Assembly (NCBI GenBank): GCA_028015205.1
Contig: JAPWFG010000024.1
Coordinates: 496,001 to 560,000, forward strand
Direction of reading: 5' to 3'
Source: Mytilisepta virgata
Lineage: Eukaryota > Mollusca > Bivalvia > Mytilida > Mytilidae
DNA length: 64,000 bases
Part shown: piece after piece, positions 11,331 through 22,943 of the stretch
Layout of the letters: each line of letters starts with the position of its first letter
Position numbering within the stretch: the first letter of the stretch is position 1
The notes under the pieces: model-generated
Told to the model about the DNA's origin: nothing
Database searches by the model: none
What the model saw: only the letters and a program-made list of their open reading frames with translations
Position numbers and translations under genes: made by a program

Positions 11331-12007
11331 GTAAAATTCCTTGTTAACGTTTGATTTTCTTCATCACAAAGTTTTAAACAAAACAGCAATTCAAGATATG
11401 TTGCCACACAACTAACCAACAGGTTGGGAATAACCCCTAATTGGGATATAATACCTCAATTGGGCTATAATACTCCAATTGGAGTATAATGGTATACCCC
11501 ATTTGGGGTATTTGGATGAAAACTTACGCGCATTCAAAAATGTTTTACCCGCGAATGGAAATTATATGTTAAAGTATAAAACCGCTTGTATATCTGTTCA
11601 AATTAGATCACGTGCACTTTAATAGATTACTGCGTGTAAATCTAATCCAATCAAAGGTAAAGCCACCCTCTGTGAATTCCAAATTTTGTCCACTCTTATA
11701 CATGTATTTCATTGTTTATCATCTTATGTTGACAATAAATTAAAAGAACAAACACTATTCTTCATATTTTCCATCTTTTTATCTCGAAAAATTTTGAAAT
11801 AAATTATCATTACTTTGTTTTAGTGTACTTAGTTTTTTAATGTTTAAAAAAAAATAAGGTGGATTAGCTGTCTTTGAACAGCCTAAATTGAAGCCGAGCA
11901 AACTGAAAACTAACATGTATAATTACTTTATAATTACTCTATTTCACTTAAGCTGTTTCAAAAATATTTTTAAAAGACTCATTTAAGATGGATTTCCAAT
12001 ATCAACA

Positions 12008-13820
12008 TTTTTAGGTCACCTGGGAAAGCCATGGAGCTATTGCCATCACTTTGCGTCCGTCATTCGTCGTCGTCGTCGTTAACATTTCAGATTTTAATAA
12101 TCTCTTAAACTACGGGGCCAATTGGAACCAAACTTTGCAGGAATGATGTACTAAAGGTCCTCTATGAAAATTCATCATTTCGTTATGATTGGACGAAAAA
12201 CATGGCTGCAATGGTCAATTCTTGTTTCTGATTGGCTGAAACTTAAAAAATCATCTCCTCTGAAAACAACAGGTACAAATGATTTGTAAGTTAATACAAA
12301 TGATGTTTGTGAGGTCCTGTATACAGATTCCTCATTTCGTATTGATCGGGCGAAAAACATGACCGCCATGGGCAATTCTTGTTTCTTATTGGCTGAAAAT
12401 TAAAAAAAAAAACATCTCCTCTGAAACTAGAATAGACTTGCTACAGGTCCCTCTATATGTTTTTTATACTCTATCCCCCTTTTAAAAAGTAATTTGCATT
12501 TAATAAAAACTGCTATTAGAGAGATACAGGAGTCGACTGATTGCTGCGGATAGAGGGATTTGTTTCTGATTGGTTGAAACTTTAAAACCACAAGTGCAAC
12601 TGATTTGTAACTTGGTACTGTTACGGCCAGAAATCACCTTTAAATTGTAGCCTAAAAAAGACACAAATCAATAATAAGATAAAGATTTATTATACACAAG
12701 TTTACAAGAAATATTATACAAATTGAAATGTCAACTTAACTGTTAAAATATATGTCCGATCCTTTATTCTTTTCTTTATCCGGAATTCGTCTCTTCACTG
12801 TTGCGGGAATCCAAACAGAATATTAAGTCCAATAAGTCACAATCTAGTATGATGTAGTAAACGTAAATAAAAGTGTCAGTCCAACATCTGAGAACACACG
12901 AATGCTAATGTCTAATCTGAAAGTCTAACTTTAGTGTCTGTATATATATTTAGTTGTCACGGAAATCTCTAGAACACTGTAGAAGGGAAACTTCTAGAAT
13001 ACGGTAGAAGTTCGAATTACACATCGTATATTATGGTCATTCCAAAATTATTAATTAAGTCAAATAGAAAGTTCTAATCATTCCATCAGTATCTATGATT
13101 GTTCCAGTGATTTCTAAACTGCACAGTTATAACATTATTTGGTAAACAACTATAAGTATTATGTAAGCATGTTATACATGTTATAAGGCCACACAAAACA
13201 AATTAGGCCAAGATAAATAAATATAATAATTACAATATCATAACAGTACAAATGATGTTAATGAATTCCTCTACAAATTGTCCTCATTTTATCTTGATTG
13301 GTTGAAAAACATGGTCGCCATGGGCAATTCTTGTTTCTGATTGGCTGTAATTTGAAACATTATCTCCTCTGAAACTAGAAGTGAAAATTATTTGCAACTT
13401 GATACAAGTGATGTTTTTGAGATCGTCTACCAAGATCCCTCTTTTTGACTTGATCCGGCAAAAATCATGGCTGCCATGGGCAATTCTTGTTACTGGTTAA
13501 CTGAGACTTTAAAAATCTTCTGTCCTGAAACTTTAACTGCAAATGATTTGTAACTTGGTAAAAATGATTGTTGTGAAGTCCTCCACAAAGTGTCCTCAGA
13601 TCTTTTGATATGGCTAAAACATTGTCATTGGCAATTTTCGTTTCCAAATTGATCAAATCCAAAGCTTTGTTAATTGGTGCAAATGATGTGTTTGAGGTCT
13701 TCTACAAAGATTTATCATTTCATCTTCAAAGGGCAAAATAGACAGGCTATATTCTTTAAATGAGATTTTGTTGGCTATTTGTAAACCATGTTGAGCGATA
13801 CAGGCTCCTAGGAGCCTCTG
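12008..13820 (+). mobile_element. Rolling-circle-like repeat, family 1 copy b
   Basis: Starts TTTTTAGGTCACCTGGG, then CGTCCGTCATTCGTCGTCGTCGTCG. Ends TTGAGCGATACAGGCTCCTAGGAGCC-T-CTGG (13817-13820) followed by TT, so the terminal tetranucleotide is CTGG instead of CTAG. The body has about eight diverged units with ATGGGCAATTCTTGTTTCTGA and ATCTCCTCTGAAAC. It is interrupted at 12619-13245. Confidence 0.75.
12619..13245 (-). mobile_element. Probable solo LTR, 627 bp, with GTAC target duplication
   Basis: On the minus strand it starts TGTTATGATATTG and ends GGCCGTAACA, the TG...CA form of LTRs. GTAC precedes (12615-12618) and follows (13246-13249) it. Removing the insert restores the host wording CTTGGTACAAATGATG, which also occurs uninterrupted in related units. 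A TATATATA tract (about 12945) and an AATAAA (12686-12691, minus strand) sit in the expected order for U3-R-U5. No internal retroelement region is present, so this is probably a solo LTR left by recombination. A short terminal-inverted-repeat element is the alternative. Confidence 0.65.
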
Positions 13821-14154
13821 GTTAGAGAATATTTGCACAAAGATTATTATTATAAATGCAAGTATTATAGTGTTAAAGTGGATTCTAAAATGGGTATAAT
13901 AGCTTTTAAATAGTGCTTTGTTTCTTTTAAATGCAATTTTATTCTGTCTAAGTTAGTATCGTATTTTCATGACAGTTAATTGGGACTAAACAGGTTTTAG
14001 AGAAAAAAGCTGCGCAAATACACAATAAAAGAGTAACAGCTCTAAAAGTATCTAGATACCCCAATTTGGGTACAATGTATACCATTATACTCCAGTTGGG
14101 GTATTATAGCCCAAATGAGGTATTATATTCTAATTTGGGGTTATTCCCAACCTG

Positions 14155-15530
14155 ATCAAGACCAGGTATGGTCATTTGAACACAAAAATTTACGTAGCAT
14201 TTCGGAAAATGTGTGAATTAATCTTGCATTATTTTATTATTTTATAAATTTTCAGGACTAGAATAATCTCTGCAGAAAAACAGATTTTACCAGAGTACAA
14301 ACAGTAAAAAAGAACGAAACTTGGATATCATAATAGATGAGAAGAATGAAATCAGTACATTTTACAATTTTCATGGTGCAAGTGATGAAGTATTTTGAAA
14401 ATTCTGTTGCATCAGGTACTTGTTGGATATATTTGATAATTAGTAATTATTGGCTGTAAGGCGTCATTTGATTGGTTAATTTATTCATCGTGGACTATGT
14501 ATTCTTTTCTACTATGACGTCATTAAGATCAAGACTTCAGAACCACCGTTGGAAAATTGTGAGGATTGAGTGTATTAAAAAATAACCTAAATGGTGTGTA
14601 TCGCGTTAATTAGGTTATTTCAGCATACACTGAATTAGAGCCAATCCTTCAACAGATTCGATCAGCTTATCATTTTTTCCGAACAAGATGCCTGCGACAA
14701 GGCTTTTTAAATGTGTCAAAACATTCTGAGTACAAATTATCGTTCAATCTTTTGGTCATTTGAACAGTTTTTGTCCAGTTTTGTAAGTCATGGGAATATA
14801 TGTTGGTATATGACATTCATGTACATGTTTGTAGCATATACACCAGCTAATAAAAGCCGTATCATTCTCTTTTATAGAAAGATGATTTTGCTATTTATCT
14901 TCAATTATAGATTAACACTTTACCTAATAAATGTTGTACATATCGGACTGAGTAACATATACCGAGAACACCCATATGGGACCAGGGCTTTACAGTGTAG
15001 CTACATGTAATACATTATATATGAATCCGGATAGTATTTGGATGATGGATTAAAATCTTGGTGGTGTTAAATAATGATAAATGTTATGATAGATGTATGA
15101 TACAATCTAGGTTTGATAACTTTAAGGAAAATAATGTTATTTAAATCAGTCGCGAACTAAAGTATATTAGGTTCATTAACATGTCTATATCAGTGTTTTT
15201 CACACGTTCGTGAGATTTGAGGTTCATATGCGCATTAGTCATTTTTCAGAGAAATGACACATGGTTTAGATGTTGAATTTTATGAATATTGTGTGATGAA
15301 TTATTACATGTACATGTGTTTCCGCCACGGTAGTGTTAAAACAGGAGGCATGCCCTACAATGCATAGAAAGCTCATAATGACCCCCAATTCAAAATGTCT
15401 GAAATAAAAAAAATATTACACATGGTTTAGCATTCTCCTTTTTCCATTGGTTATTATGATCACGTGATTTAAAGGATATTCCATGTACGTACGCTTCGTT
15501 TCTATTTTTTAGTATATGGACGCTATCATA
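14155..15530. other. No gene recognised; one imperfect hairpin
   Basis: Apparently unique sequence. At 14560-14652, AGGATTGAGTGTATT...AATAACCTAA pairs imperfectly with TTAGGTTATTT...CCAATCCT, a small hairpin element. The open frame at 14711-15010 has no recognisable domain. Confidence 0.4.
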
Positions 15531-15532
15531 GT

Positions 15533-15650
<118 letters not shown>

Positions 15651-15784
15651 CGCTATTGTCCTAAATTTAGTTCCTGATGTAAGCCGTTCACGTTCGTTAT
15701 GTTCTCAAGTGATGCAAAATACAATACACAGAAAGAACAACTAAGTCATTTCCATAATACACTATTTACATTATATAATATATA

Positions 15785-15930
15785 AATTAAGGACTTTTAC
15801 TCAATCAATACGTTATATATGGACCTGTAAGATTATATTAACCTCGGACTTCGTCCTCGGTCAATATAATCTGAACAGGCAGGTCCCTATATAAAGTATT
15901 GACCTCGTCAAAAGTCCATAATTGATAAAT
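15785..15930. repeat. Imperfect palindrome, ~65-bp arms
   Basis: Left arm AATTAAGGACTTTTACTCAAT...ATATAGGACC-like, right arm GGTCCCTATATAAAG...CAAAAGTCCATAATT, centred on CCTCGGACTTCGTCCTCGG near 15850. A hairpin-forming element with no coding content. Confidence 0.8.
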
Positions 15931-16600
15931 ACTATACATTGTGTACTCCAATACATACTGTTGAGCACAAGGTTACTCTTTACATGTAACTTAAGTTGAT
16001 AATTTGATTCCCTGCAATACAAATGAAGTTTAAAATAAATATTCTTAGGTCAGCGTTTCCTTGCTGACTTTACTCCAAAGCATCATTAAAGTGCAAGAAG
16101 ACCACGATAGGTATTATACTCTTAAAAGAAAATTTCATGACTTACAAAATTCCAAACGTCAATATTTAAAATAAATGCCAAATGACAAGTCAATACGATT
16201 ATCTTGTAAAAAGTTAAGGGAATACCAGAGAGGAGCTGTGCGATACCCATTGTGACGTCGTAAACACAAGAAAAACCTTAATAACATCCTAAAATGTTAT
16301 GTTTTTCTTAAATATCTCAGTAAAAAGCACAGTCATGGACCCCCACATCTTTTTTTGCAAAAAAAAGAAGTCCATTGCTTCAAGATTATTATACTAAAGT
16401 TCGAAGAAAAATTCAGTGGAGGATTCGTTTCTACATGCATCTAAAGTTAATAATAACCATAAATGTTCCTTATTTGGTCAAAATTTGCATATGTTCCTTA
16501 TTATTTGATTGATCTTTAACACAAAATAATTATCAGATAACACTGTCTATGTATTTGGGAATATTTACAAAAAAAAGACCCCGTGAAGTTATCATTTTTC
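15931..16600. other. No gene seen
   Basis: AT-rich sequence, with nothing beyond isolated splice-like words. Confidence 0.35.
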
Positions 16601-16607
16601 GCATCCT

Positions 16608-16858
16608 TCCAAGTCAGGGTTTTGTATCCACCTTCGTTCCTACAAACCCCTGACTATATTCATTAATATTTTACGGGTCGGAAGTGAACAATTTTCATTG
16701 GTTGCTTTTCTAGGTCAAACGAGAATGTATTTGCGTCGTAGGTATAAATTTTTAGGTCACACACCAGGCGGCGAAATATGTTCAACCCGTCAAATATAAA
16801 TTAGTGTTGTCAGGGGTTTGTAAGAACGAACGTGGATACAAAACCCTGACTTGGGAGG
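16608..16858. mobile_element. ~250-bp MITE-like element with ~44-bp inverted repeats
   Basis: AAGTCAGGGTTTTGTATCCAC at about 16610 is mirrored by GTGGATACAAAACCCTGACTT ending at about 16854. The arms continue through GTTCCTACAAACCCCTGAC and its complement. No coding capacity. Confidence 0.85.
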
Positions 16859-16876
16859 ATTCATTTTTCGTTAAAT

Positions 16877-17022
16877 ATAGATTCTCCTTCAGGTACGAAT
16901 GCGTTATGGAATTTCTCCACCCAAGGTAGTAATTTTTTTTATTTTCTGTTAAAATCTAAAATCTAACTATCGAGGATGGAGAAATTCTATAACTCACGAG
17001 TAAATTGAAGGAGAATCTGTTT
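16877..17022. mobile_element. ~145-bp inverted-repeat element
   Basis: AGATTCTCCTTCA...GGAATTTCTCCA (16878-16919) pairs with TGGAGAAATTC...TGAAGGAGAATCT (about 16978-17020). It lies next to the MITE at 16608-16858 but its sequence differs. Confidence 0.8.
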
Positions 17023-17145
17023 CACCTATGATTTTCAACAAAAACCTCAAGAAAATGCCGTTGCTACGCATTTTGTTTACATGAACGCCATTTCGGAACT
17101 CGTATAGTTTATCTTTCCAATAAAAGTAAAACACGGCGGAATTCC

Positions 17146-17326
17146 ATGCAGAAATTTAATCACTGGGAGGTGATTAAAAATTATCATGTATTTTTATCCC
17201 ACGTCAAGAATAGGAGAAAAAGTTATACAGTGTTTTGTGGAAGTCTTGAAAAATTAAAAGTTAAGGGTTTTTGGTTCAAATATACCAAAATCAGTGTCAA
17301 ATACCTAAAAAAACTAAGTCATGAAG
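17146..17326 (+). CDS. Candidate 5' exon of the plus-strand Ig gene
   Basis: An ATG frame ending at a GTATGT donor (17327) in phase 1, which matches the phase 1 acceptor of the Ig exon 291 bases downstream. The 60-residue product is basic (KNRRKS, KKLSHE) and has no signal peptide, no membrane segment and no recognised domain. The true first exon could lie elsewhere, and this frame may be chance. The call rests only on splice-phase fit and position. Confidence 0.25.
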
Positions 17327-17617
17327 GTATGTTTTTCTTGACTTTCTAATGAACTTTATTAATTACTCTCGGATACAATTACATGTGTAACAAGAGGAAC
17401 ACAATAATAACATATGTACAATAAATTCAATGAAGGATATGACTGACATATTTGAAAAATATACATAACAATTCACAATATGGTAAAATTTCATAAAAAA
17501 ATTAGTAGAGGGAAATCATTGTATCGTATTTTTAAAGAAGGCAACGACAAGTTACCAGAACACCAGAAAATTTTCAAAGCTCAATGTTGTATTTATAATT
17601 ACTTTATTGTCTTTTAG

Positions 17618-17935
17618 TAAACTGGAATGTTGTAACAAATCCTATTGTCTATGGAGAATACGTAAAATTGTTTTGCAACACAACATCCGGTACAGCTACA
17701 TGCACAACATGTGTTACTCGATGGGATGGCGGCAAAAACCAGAAATTGTTGACTTTAAACGGGGACTCAACAGATGAGTCGAAATACACTTCTAGAAAAG
17801 CAGAGGATGGTTTTGAATTAACAATTCATAATTTCCAAAAGAGTGACGCAAATGTTTTATACAGTTGTTCCTACCACTTTGAGTCTTGTATAAAGAAGTT
17901 GACTGTTGATGAAACAAAGATAAATACAAACACAC
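17618..17935 (+). CDS. Immunoglobulin V-like domain exon (phase 1-1)
   Basis: A 318-base exon between a TATTGTCTTTTAG acceptor and a CAC|GTAAGG donor, both phase 1, as is typical of Ig-domain exons. It encodes about 106 residues. GEYVKLFCNTT gives the first conserved Cys, TRWDGG the core Trp, and LTIHNFQKSDANVLYSC the E/F-strand signature with the second Cys. An additional CTTC Cys pair lies between the first Cys and the Trp, and there is another Cys just past the F strand (FESC), so a second disulphide is possible. There is no disruption. It is presumably one extracellular domain of a membrane or secreted receptor. Ligand and function cannot be told. The next exon in matching phase is 21511-21585. 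Confidence 0.75.
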
Positions 17936-18184
17936 GTAAGGAATAAATAAATGTACAGGGAATGGTTTATTTTTTCAGTATGCTAATCTTTAATTTAAAT
18001 ATTATTGTCATATAAATCAAATTATGTGATATTTGACAAAAATAAACAAAAAATATTATAACATAATGACAGGAAAAAAGCATGTATAATCATATTAATA
18101 AAATTAGTACTAACGATCATTTTTTCATAAAGGAACCTATGCTTTCTACATGTTTTTGAGTTGATGGGCACAGAATATATCTCA

Positions 18185-20570
18185 TTTTTAGCTCACCTGG
18201 ACTAAAAGGCCATGTGAGCTATTCTCATCACTTTACGTCCGTCGTCGTCGCCGTCGTCGTCGTCGTAAACTTTTCACATTTTCTCTGAAACCGCTGAGCC
18301 AATTTAAACCAAACTTAAGTTAAATGGTTCTTGATGGCTGCCATGGTCGGACATAGTTTAACATTGGACACTATGGGAATTTTAACATTTTCGTTATCTT
18401 CTCTGAGACCACTGGGCCACTTTGAACCAAACTTTGGTGGAATGGTCATTGGGTGGCCCCTTTTTAAAATTGTGTTTGGTTTCCCCGAAATCTATCCAGC
18501 ATGGCTACCATTGCCGGACTTAGTTTAACATTGAGCCTGTGGGAATTTTACTTTTTCGTCAACTCATCTGAAACCACTGAACCAATTTAAACCAAACTTT
18601 AGTTGAATGGACCTTGGATGGTCCGCTTTAAAAGAAGTGTTCGGTTTTCCCGGGCGCCATCCAATATGGCCGCCATGGTCGGACATAGTTTACCATTGAT
18701 CCTATGGGGATTTTAACAGTTTCGTTCTCTTCTCTGAGACCACTGGGCCAATTTGAACCAAATTTTGGTGGAATGGTCATTGGGTGGCCCCTTTTAAAAA
18801 TATGTTTGGTTTCCCTGAAAGCCATCCAAGATGGCTGCCATTGTCGGTCTTAGTTTAACATTGAGCCTATTGGAATTTTACTTTTTCGTCAGCTTCTCTG
18901 AAACCACTGAACCAATTTAAACCAGAATTTAGTGGAATAGTCCTTGTATGGTCCCCTTTAAAATTTATGTTCGGTTTACCTGGGCACTATCCAATATGGC
19001 TGCCATGGTCGGACATAGTTTAACCGTGGACTCCATGGGAATTTTAACATTTTCGATATCTTCTCTGAGACCACTGGGACAATTTGAACAAAATGTTGGT
19101 GGAATGGTCCTTGAGTGGCCCCTTTTAAAACTTGTTTTCCGTTTTTCCGAACGCCATCCATCATGGCTACCATTGCCGGACTTAGTTTAACATTGAGCCT
19201 ATGGGAATTTTTCTTTTTCAACAACTCCTCGGAAACCAATGAACCTATTTAAATTTACTTTAGTGGAATAGTCCTTGTATGGTGTTCGGTTTTCCGGGGT
19301 ACCATCCAATATGGCTGCCATGGTCGGACATGGTTGAATGGTCCTTGGGTGGCCCCTTTCCAAAAATACATCCGGTATCCCCGACTTCCAACTAACATAG
19401 ATGCTGTTACTAAAAAATAGAAAAAAAGGGTGAGGGATGAAACTACAAGCCCAATTGGAACGAAACACATGTGGCAGTAATGGTCCTTAGGAGGCTCTTT
19501 CAGAAGTATGTCCGATGACCCGGGCTTTTTACGAAGATGACCGCCACAGCCGAAATTAGTTAAACATAGGGCCCTAGGAAAATTCATTGGAAAATCTTCT
19601 TGCCACTTGACCAGTTGAAACTAGACTTTGCAGCAATGATGTTTATGTCAGAATTGTGTCAGATTTCGTGGACTATGAACCAAGATGGCCGACACAGCCG
19701 AACTTTGTTTTAACATAGGACACTGTGGGATATTCACCCAAAAATCTTCTTGTCTGAAACCATTAAGCCAATTACAACTAGACTTTGTTTAACGTAGGGC
19801 CTTATGGGAAAATTCATTGAAAAATATTCTTGGCTGAAACCACTTGACCAATTGGAACCAGACTTGTCAGCAATGGTCCTTAGATGGTCCTCTTACAGAG
19901 GTCTGTCCGATGACCTGAACTGTCAACCAAGATGGCCGCCACAACAGAAATTTGTTTAACATAGGGCCCTATAGGAAAATCGACTGAAAAATCTTCTTGT
20001 CTGAAACCACATGGCATATTGGAGCCAGATTATGCAGCATTGGTCCTTAGGAGGTCTTCTTTCAGAAATGTGTCCATTTCGTGGACTGTGAACCAAGATG
20101 GCCACCACAGCAGAACTTAGTTTAACATAGGACCCTATGGGAAATTCACTCAAAAATCTTCTCGTCTGAAACCGCTAATCCAATTAGAATTAGACTTGGT
20201 AGCAATGGTCCTTAGATGGTCTTCTTTCATAATTGTATCCGATCACCCGGATTGTCAAGCAAGATGGCCACCATCGCCGAATTTAATTTAATATAGGACC
20301 CTATGGGAAAATTGATTTAAAAATCTTCTTGTCTGAAACCACTTAGCCATTTGGAACAAGACTTAGCAGTAATGATCTTTAGATGGATCTCTTTTAGAAA
20401 TGTGTCCATTGAATGGATTGTCAACCAAGATGGCTGCCACAGCCGAACCTAGCTTAAGATAGAACCCTAAAGAAAAACCAGCCAAATTGAGTGCAAAACT
20501 TAAATTTTTATTCCTGCTCAAGGTGAAAAATTAAATCAAGATGAGCGATACAGGCTCTTTAGAGCCTCTA
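18185..20570 (+). mobile_element. Rolling-circle-like repeat, family 1 copy c, with ~166-bp tandem core
   Basis: Opens TTTTTAGCTCACCTGGAC...CCATGTGAGC and a (GTC)n tract (18234-18266). Closes GATGAGCGATACAGGCTC-TTTA-GAGCC-TCTATTTT, with CTAT in place of CTAG. The interior is about 13 tandem units of about 166 bp. The anchor CCATGGTCGG or CCATTGCCGG falls at 18341, 18508, 18673, 18838, 19003 and 19170, and a second set with CCAAGATGGCC follows at about 166-bp steps to 20427. Open frames here are shadows of the repeat. It lies in the presumed intron after the Ig exon. Confidence 0.8.
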
Positions 20571-20812
20571 TTTTCACTATCATTCAGGTTATTAAAATTG
20601 TCTGTACTATAAGTCTTGACGAATTTTTCAGTAAAGGCTGCTCTAATGATCTTTAATGGAGGATGACTTTATTGTCCTCAGAAAAAAGTATTGCTTTCGA
20701 AATAAAAGCAGGGGATATAATTCTATTGGTTTTTGATACATGAGAACAAATTGAAGCATACACTGTCACAAGGTACACAAAAGACCATTGGATCATTATT
20801 AATATGTCTTTA
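20571..20812. other. No feature seen
   Basis: AT-rich sequence between two repeats, without coding signs. Confidence 0.3.
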
Positions 20813-21235
20813 AGTTATAATACCCCCATCAACGACGGACGTACGTATTATGGTGCACCGTTGTCCCTCTGTCCGTCTTACCGTCTGTCCGTCAGTCCGC
20901 CGTACCGTCCGTCGTTCGTGCCTCAGTCCGTGCGTCCAGCTTGAACATGTCGCGCACTAACTCGAATACCTTAACAGATTTTCTTCAAATTTAACACATT
21001 ATTACAAATGGTGGTGTGAGGGTCTGTACTTTTTGACGATTCCAGAGTTATTGGACTTAGATTGTCCAATTATAAGCAATTTTTCACATGTCGCGCACTA
21101 ACACAGTACGCCTTGTCCAATTTTCTAGAAACCTGAACTCATTCTTACAAATGTTGGTCTGAGAGTCTGTTTACTTTTTGACGCAGGGGACGGTATATCA
21201 TGCGCATAAGGCACAGCAGTTTATTGTCTATTGTC
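20813..21235 (+). mobile_element. 5' part of another GTCCGTC-type repeat (family 5)
   Basis: ATAATACCCCC...GTACGTATTATGG forms a palindrome (about 20816-20852), followed by a GTCTGTCCGTCAGTCCG tract. The body has two related units starting CATGTCGCGCACTAAC at about 20946 and 21087. This is the same 5' plan as family 1. A matching 3' end was not found, so the copy may be truncated. Confidence 0.5.
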
Positions 21236-21510
21236 TAACATTTAAAAGTGGGGAAAAGTCCTATGTTATTCATTATAGAAATATAAAAGTAGCATAAAGT
21301 CAATTATAAAGTCCAATTTTATCCATACACGTGATACATATAAAACAGGAAATCAGAGTAAAGAACTCCCAACGAATGTTACCACGCGTATTCAAGTTCA
21401 TAGTAATGCTAATTTGCATCGACCCTTGGTATAATAGATTTTATTTCTCGCGATTTTGTTGGAATAGCTTTTGTTAAAAGTTTATTGCTTTTGGTTATTT
21501 TGTTTTCAAG

Positions 21511-21585
21511 GTTCAGTATTCAAGAGTGCAGAAATGGACGACGAAATACATGATCAATATATATATTCTGCAGTAAACAGTAACG
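21511..21585 (+). CDS. Candidate cytoplasmic exon, acidic with tyrosines (phase 1-1)
   Basis: A 75-base exon between a TTTTGTTTTCAAG acceptor and an AACG|GTAAAG donor. Both junctions are phase 1, so it can be spliced directly to the Ig exon at 17618-17935. It encodes about 25 residues, SVFKSAEMDDEIHDQYIYSA followed by VNSN. The acidic run and the two closely spaced tyrosines (with YSAV fitting a YxxV SH2-type or sorting motif) look like a receptor tail, but no membrane-spanning exon was found between it and the Ig exon. Confidence 0.4.
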
Positions 21586-21825
21586 GTAAAGTTTATGGAT
21601 ATATAGGACAAATATTGTACTACTTAAGTTTATTTACCAAAATGAAAAGATTAGAAGAAAAAAAATTATAATAGTCATACAATTTAATAATAGGTTAAAA
21701 GATAAAAAATGTCATATTATATACAGGATTAAACTGACAAGATATTTAATATTTGGATTTATTGACCAAAAACAGTTGGAATTGACCATTTAATATAGGA
21801 GGAAACTTTTGATACCTGTCTTTTG

Positions 21826-22200
21826 TACAGGGCCGAATCCCTTTATAAGTTTCGGGTTCCTGTTCTCTATAGATTGATAAATTATTGATTAACGTTCAGT
21901 GGCAACCATAAGGTGCATATCAGGATGAGAACATGTTGATATGAATTTGATCCGTGCTTTGTGCTAGACCGACATGCTAAACCGGATTTTTAACGTGAAA
22001 GGTCAAGAGGTAAATGGCTGCAGGAAAACGTATCACCTCACTCGGACACATTATACTGACTCCGTGCTCTTACTACTATATGCCGCGTGCTTGGCGGAGA
22101 AGCAGCAAAAATCAATTTCAATGTATTTGGTTTGACCCGGCCGGGAATCGAATTTGCGACCTTCCGCACTAGAGGCGAGAACGCTACCATTATTGTTTCT
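21826..22200 (-). mobile_element. tRNA-derived SINE-like element
   Basis: The minus strand reads ATGGTAGCGTTCTCGCCTC (A-box-like), then about 30 bases later AATTCGATTCCCGGCC (B-box-like), as in tRNA-headed SINEs. The downstream body (CACGTTAAAAATCC, GTCTAGCACAAAGC, ACCCGAAACTTATAAAGGGATT) resembles bivalve SINE tails as I remember them. The head is diverged and unlikely to be an active pol III promoter. The right boundary is uncertain. Confidence 0.45.
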
Positions 22201-22307
22201 ATATATAAAAATAGTAATAATCTGAACCGCAATATATTCAAAGGTATAAATATTACAGCAATAAAGACTGTAATTTTAAGTCATTGGTTATTAAAGGTGT
22301 CATCAAA

Positions 22308-22444
22308 TGGGTATTTTCATATAAAGCCTGTATTATGTCCTCGTACAGTTTTATGGGTTCTTTATCAGTTGTATTCAGCTGACTTTGACCCAATAAGACC
22401 ATCTTGGATATACATGTAATACAGGCTTTATATGAAAATACCCA
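22308..22444. repeat. Inverted repeat, perfect 28-bp arms
   Basis: Arms 22308-22335 and 22417-22444 (TGGGTATTTTCATATAAAGC... and its exact complement) are separated by 81 bases. It is probably a small hairpin element. Confidence 0.9.
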
Positions 22445-22567
22445 ATGATTAACATTGTAAATATAAAATTGCAGTGGAGGTTTCATTTTGGTTAAACAAG
22501 AGAAAATAATGCATAATCAACTCGAATTTTTCTACTCCCCTCCAGATCCTATTCCGTATTTTTTCAG

Positions 22568-22794
22568 GCGGAGTGTCCTCGGACGTTAATCGGCTAAAGC
22601 CCTTTTCTATAATAGGCCCGTTGACATTAGAGGAATTTCGGAATAATCTGTTCCAGAGTGCTTACACGCAGTTGGTGTTAAATATCAGTTGGTTGCACTC
22701 TAGATTATATGGTCAAATTGACTGCAGCAACCAAGATTTACTAAATGAATGTATTGGAATAAAAATGTGTTTTATCTGTATTGAACGGATCTAG
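22568..22794 (+). CDS. Candidate exon of unknown function
   Basis: Follows a TATTTTTTTCAG acceptor in phase 1 and stays open for 75 codons to TAG at 22792. It starts GGVSSDVNRLKPFSIIGPL and continues TLEEFRNNLF. No strong donor was seen. The stop lies in the left arm of a small inverted-repeat element (22790-22943), so the natural end of the exon may have been displaced by that insertion. No family was recognised. It could belong to the plus-strand Ig gene, because the phase matches exon 21511-21585. Confidence 0.25.
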
Positions 22795-22943
22795 TCCCAT
22801 TTTCACAAACATTCGCATGACTTCGATCGAGACTGGTTCATCAATAGAACATAAAAAAAACAAATAATGATAAAGACTGGAAATCACGCCACGCTTAGGT
22901 AAAATCGTAGTCATAAGAATGTTTGTGAAACTGGGTCCTAGAC
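22790..22943. mobile_element. ~155-bp inverted-repeat element
   Basis: CTAGTCCCATTTTCACAAAC at 22790 pairs with GTTTGTGAAACTGGGTCCTAG ending at 22943. The arms are about 31 bp with small gaps. Confidence 0.75.

Larger units (their letters stand above)
11420..14154. mobile_element. 2.7-kb element with ~96-bp terminal inverted repeats
   Basis: CAGGTTGGGAATAACCCCTA at 11420 has its reverse complement ending at 14154. The similarity runs about 96 bp inward (to about 11515 and from about 14057) through AATTGGG(A/C)TATAATAC repeats. No transposase frame was found. Most of the interior is a family-1 rolling-circle-like repeat that itself holds a probable solo LTR, giving three nested layers. Confidence 0.75.

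Noticed and set aside
14711..15010. 99-codon plus-strand frame
   Set aside because: No recognisable domain, no splice support, AT-driven composition.
18331..20153. Several open frames on both strands
   Set aside because: Periodic translations of the 166-bp tandem units in a family 1 element.
22130..22200. Possible tRNA gene (A- and B-box-like words on the minus strand)
   Set aside because: No cloverleaf closes; it fits a SINE head better.
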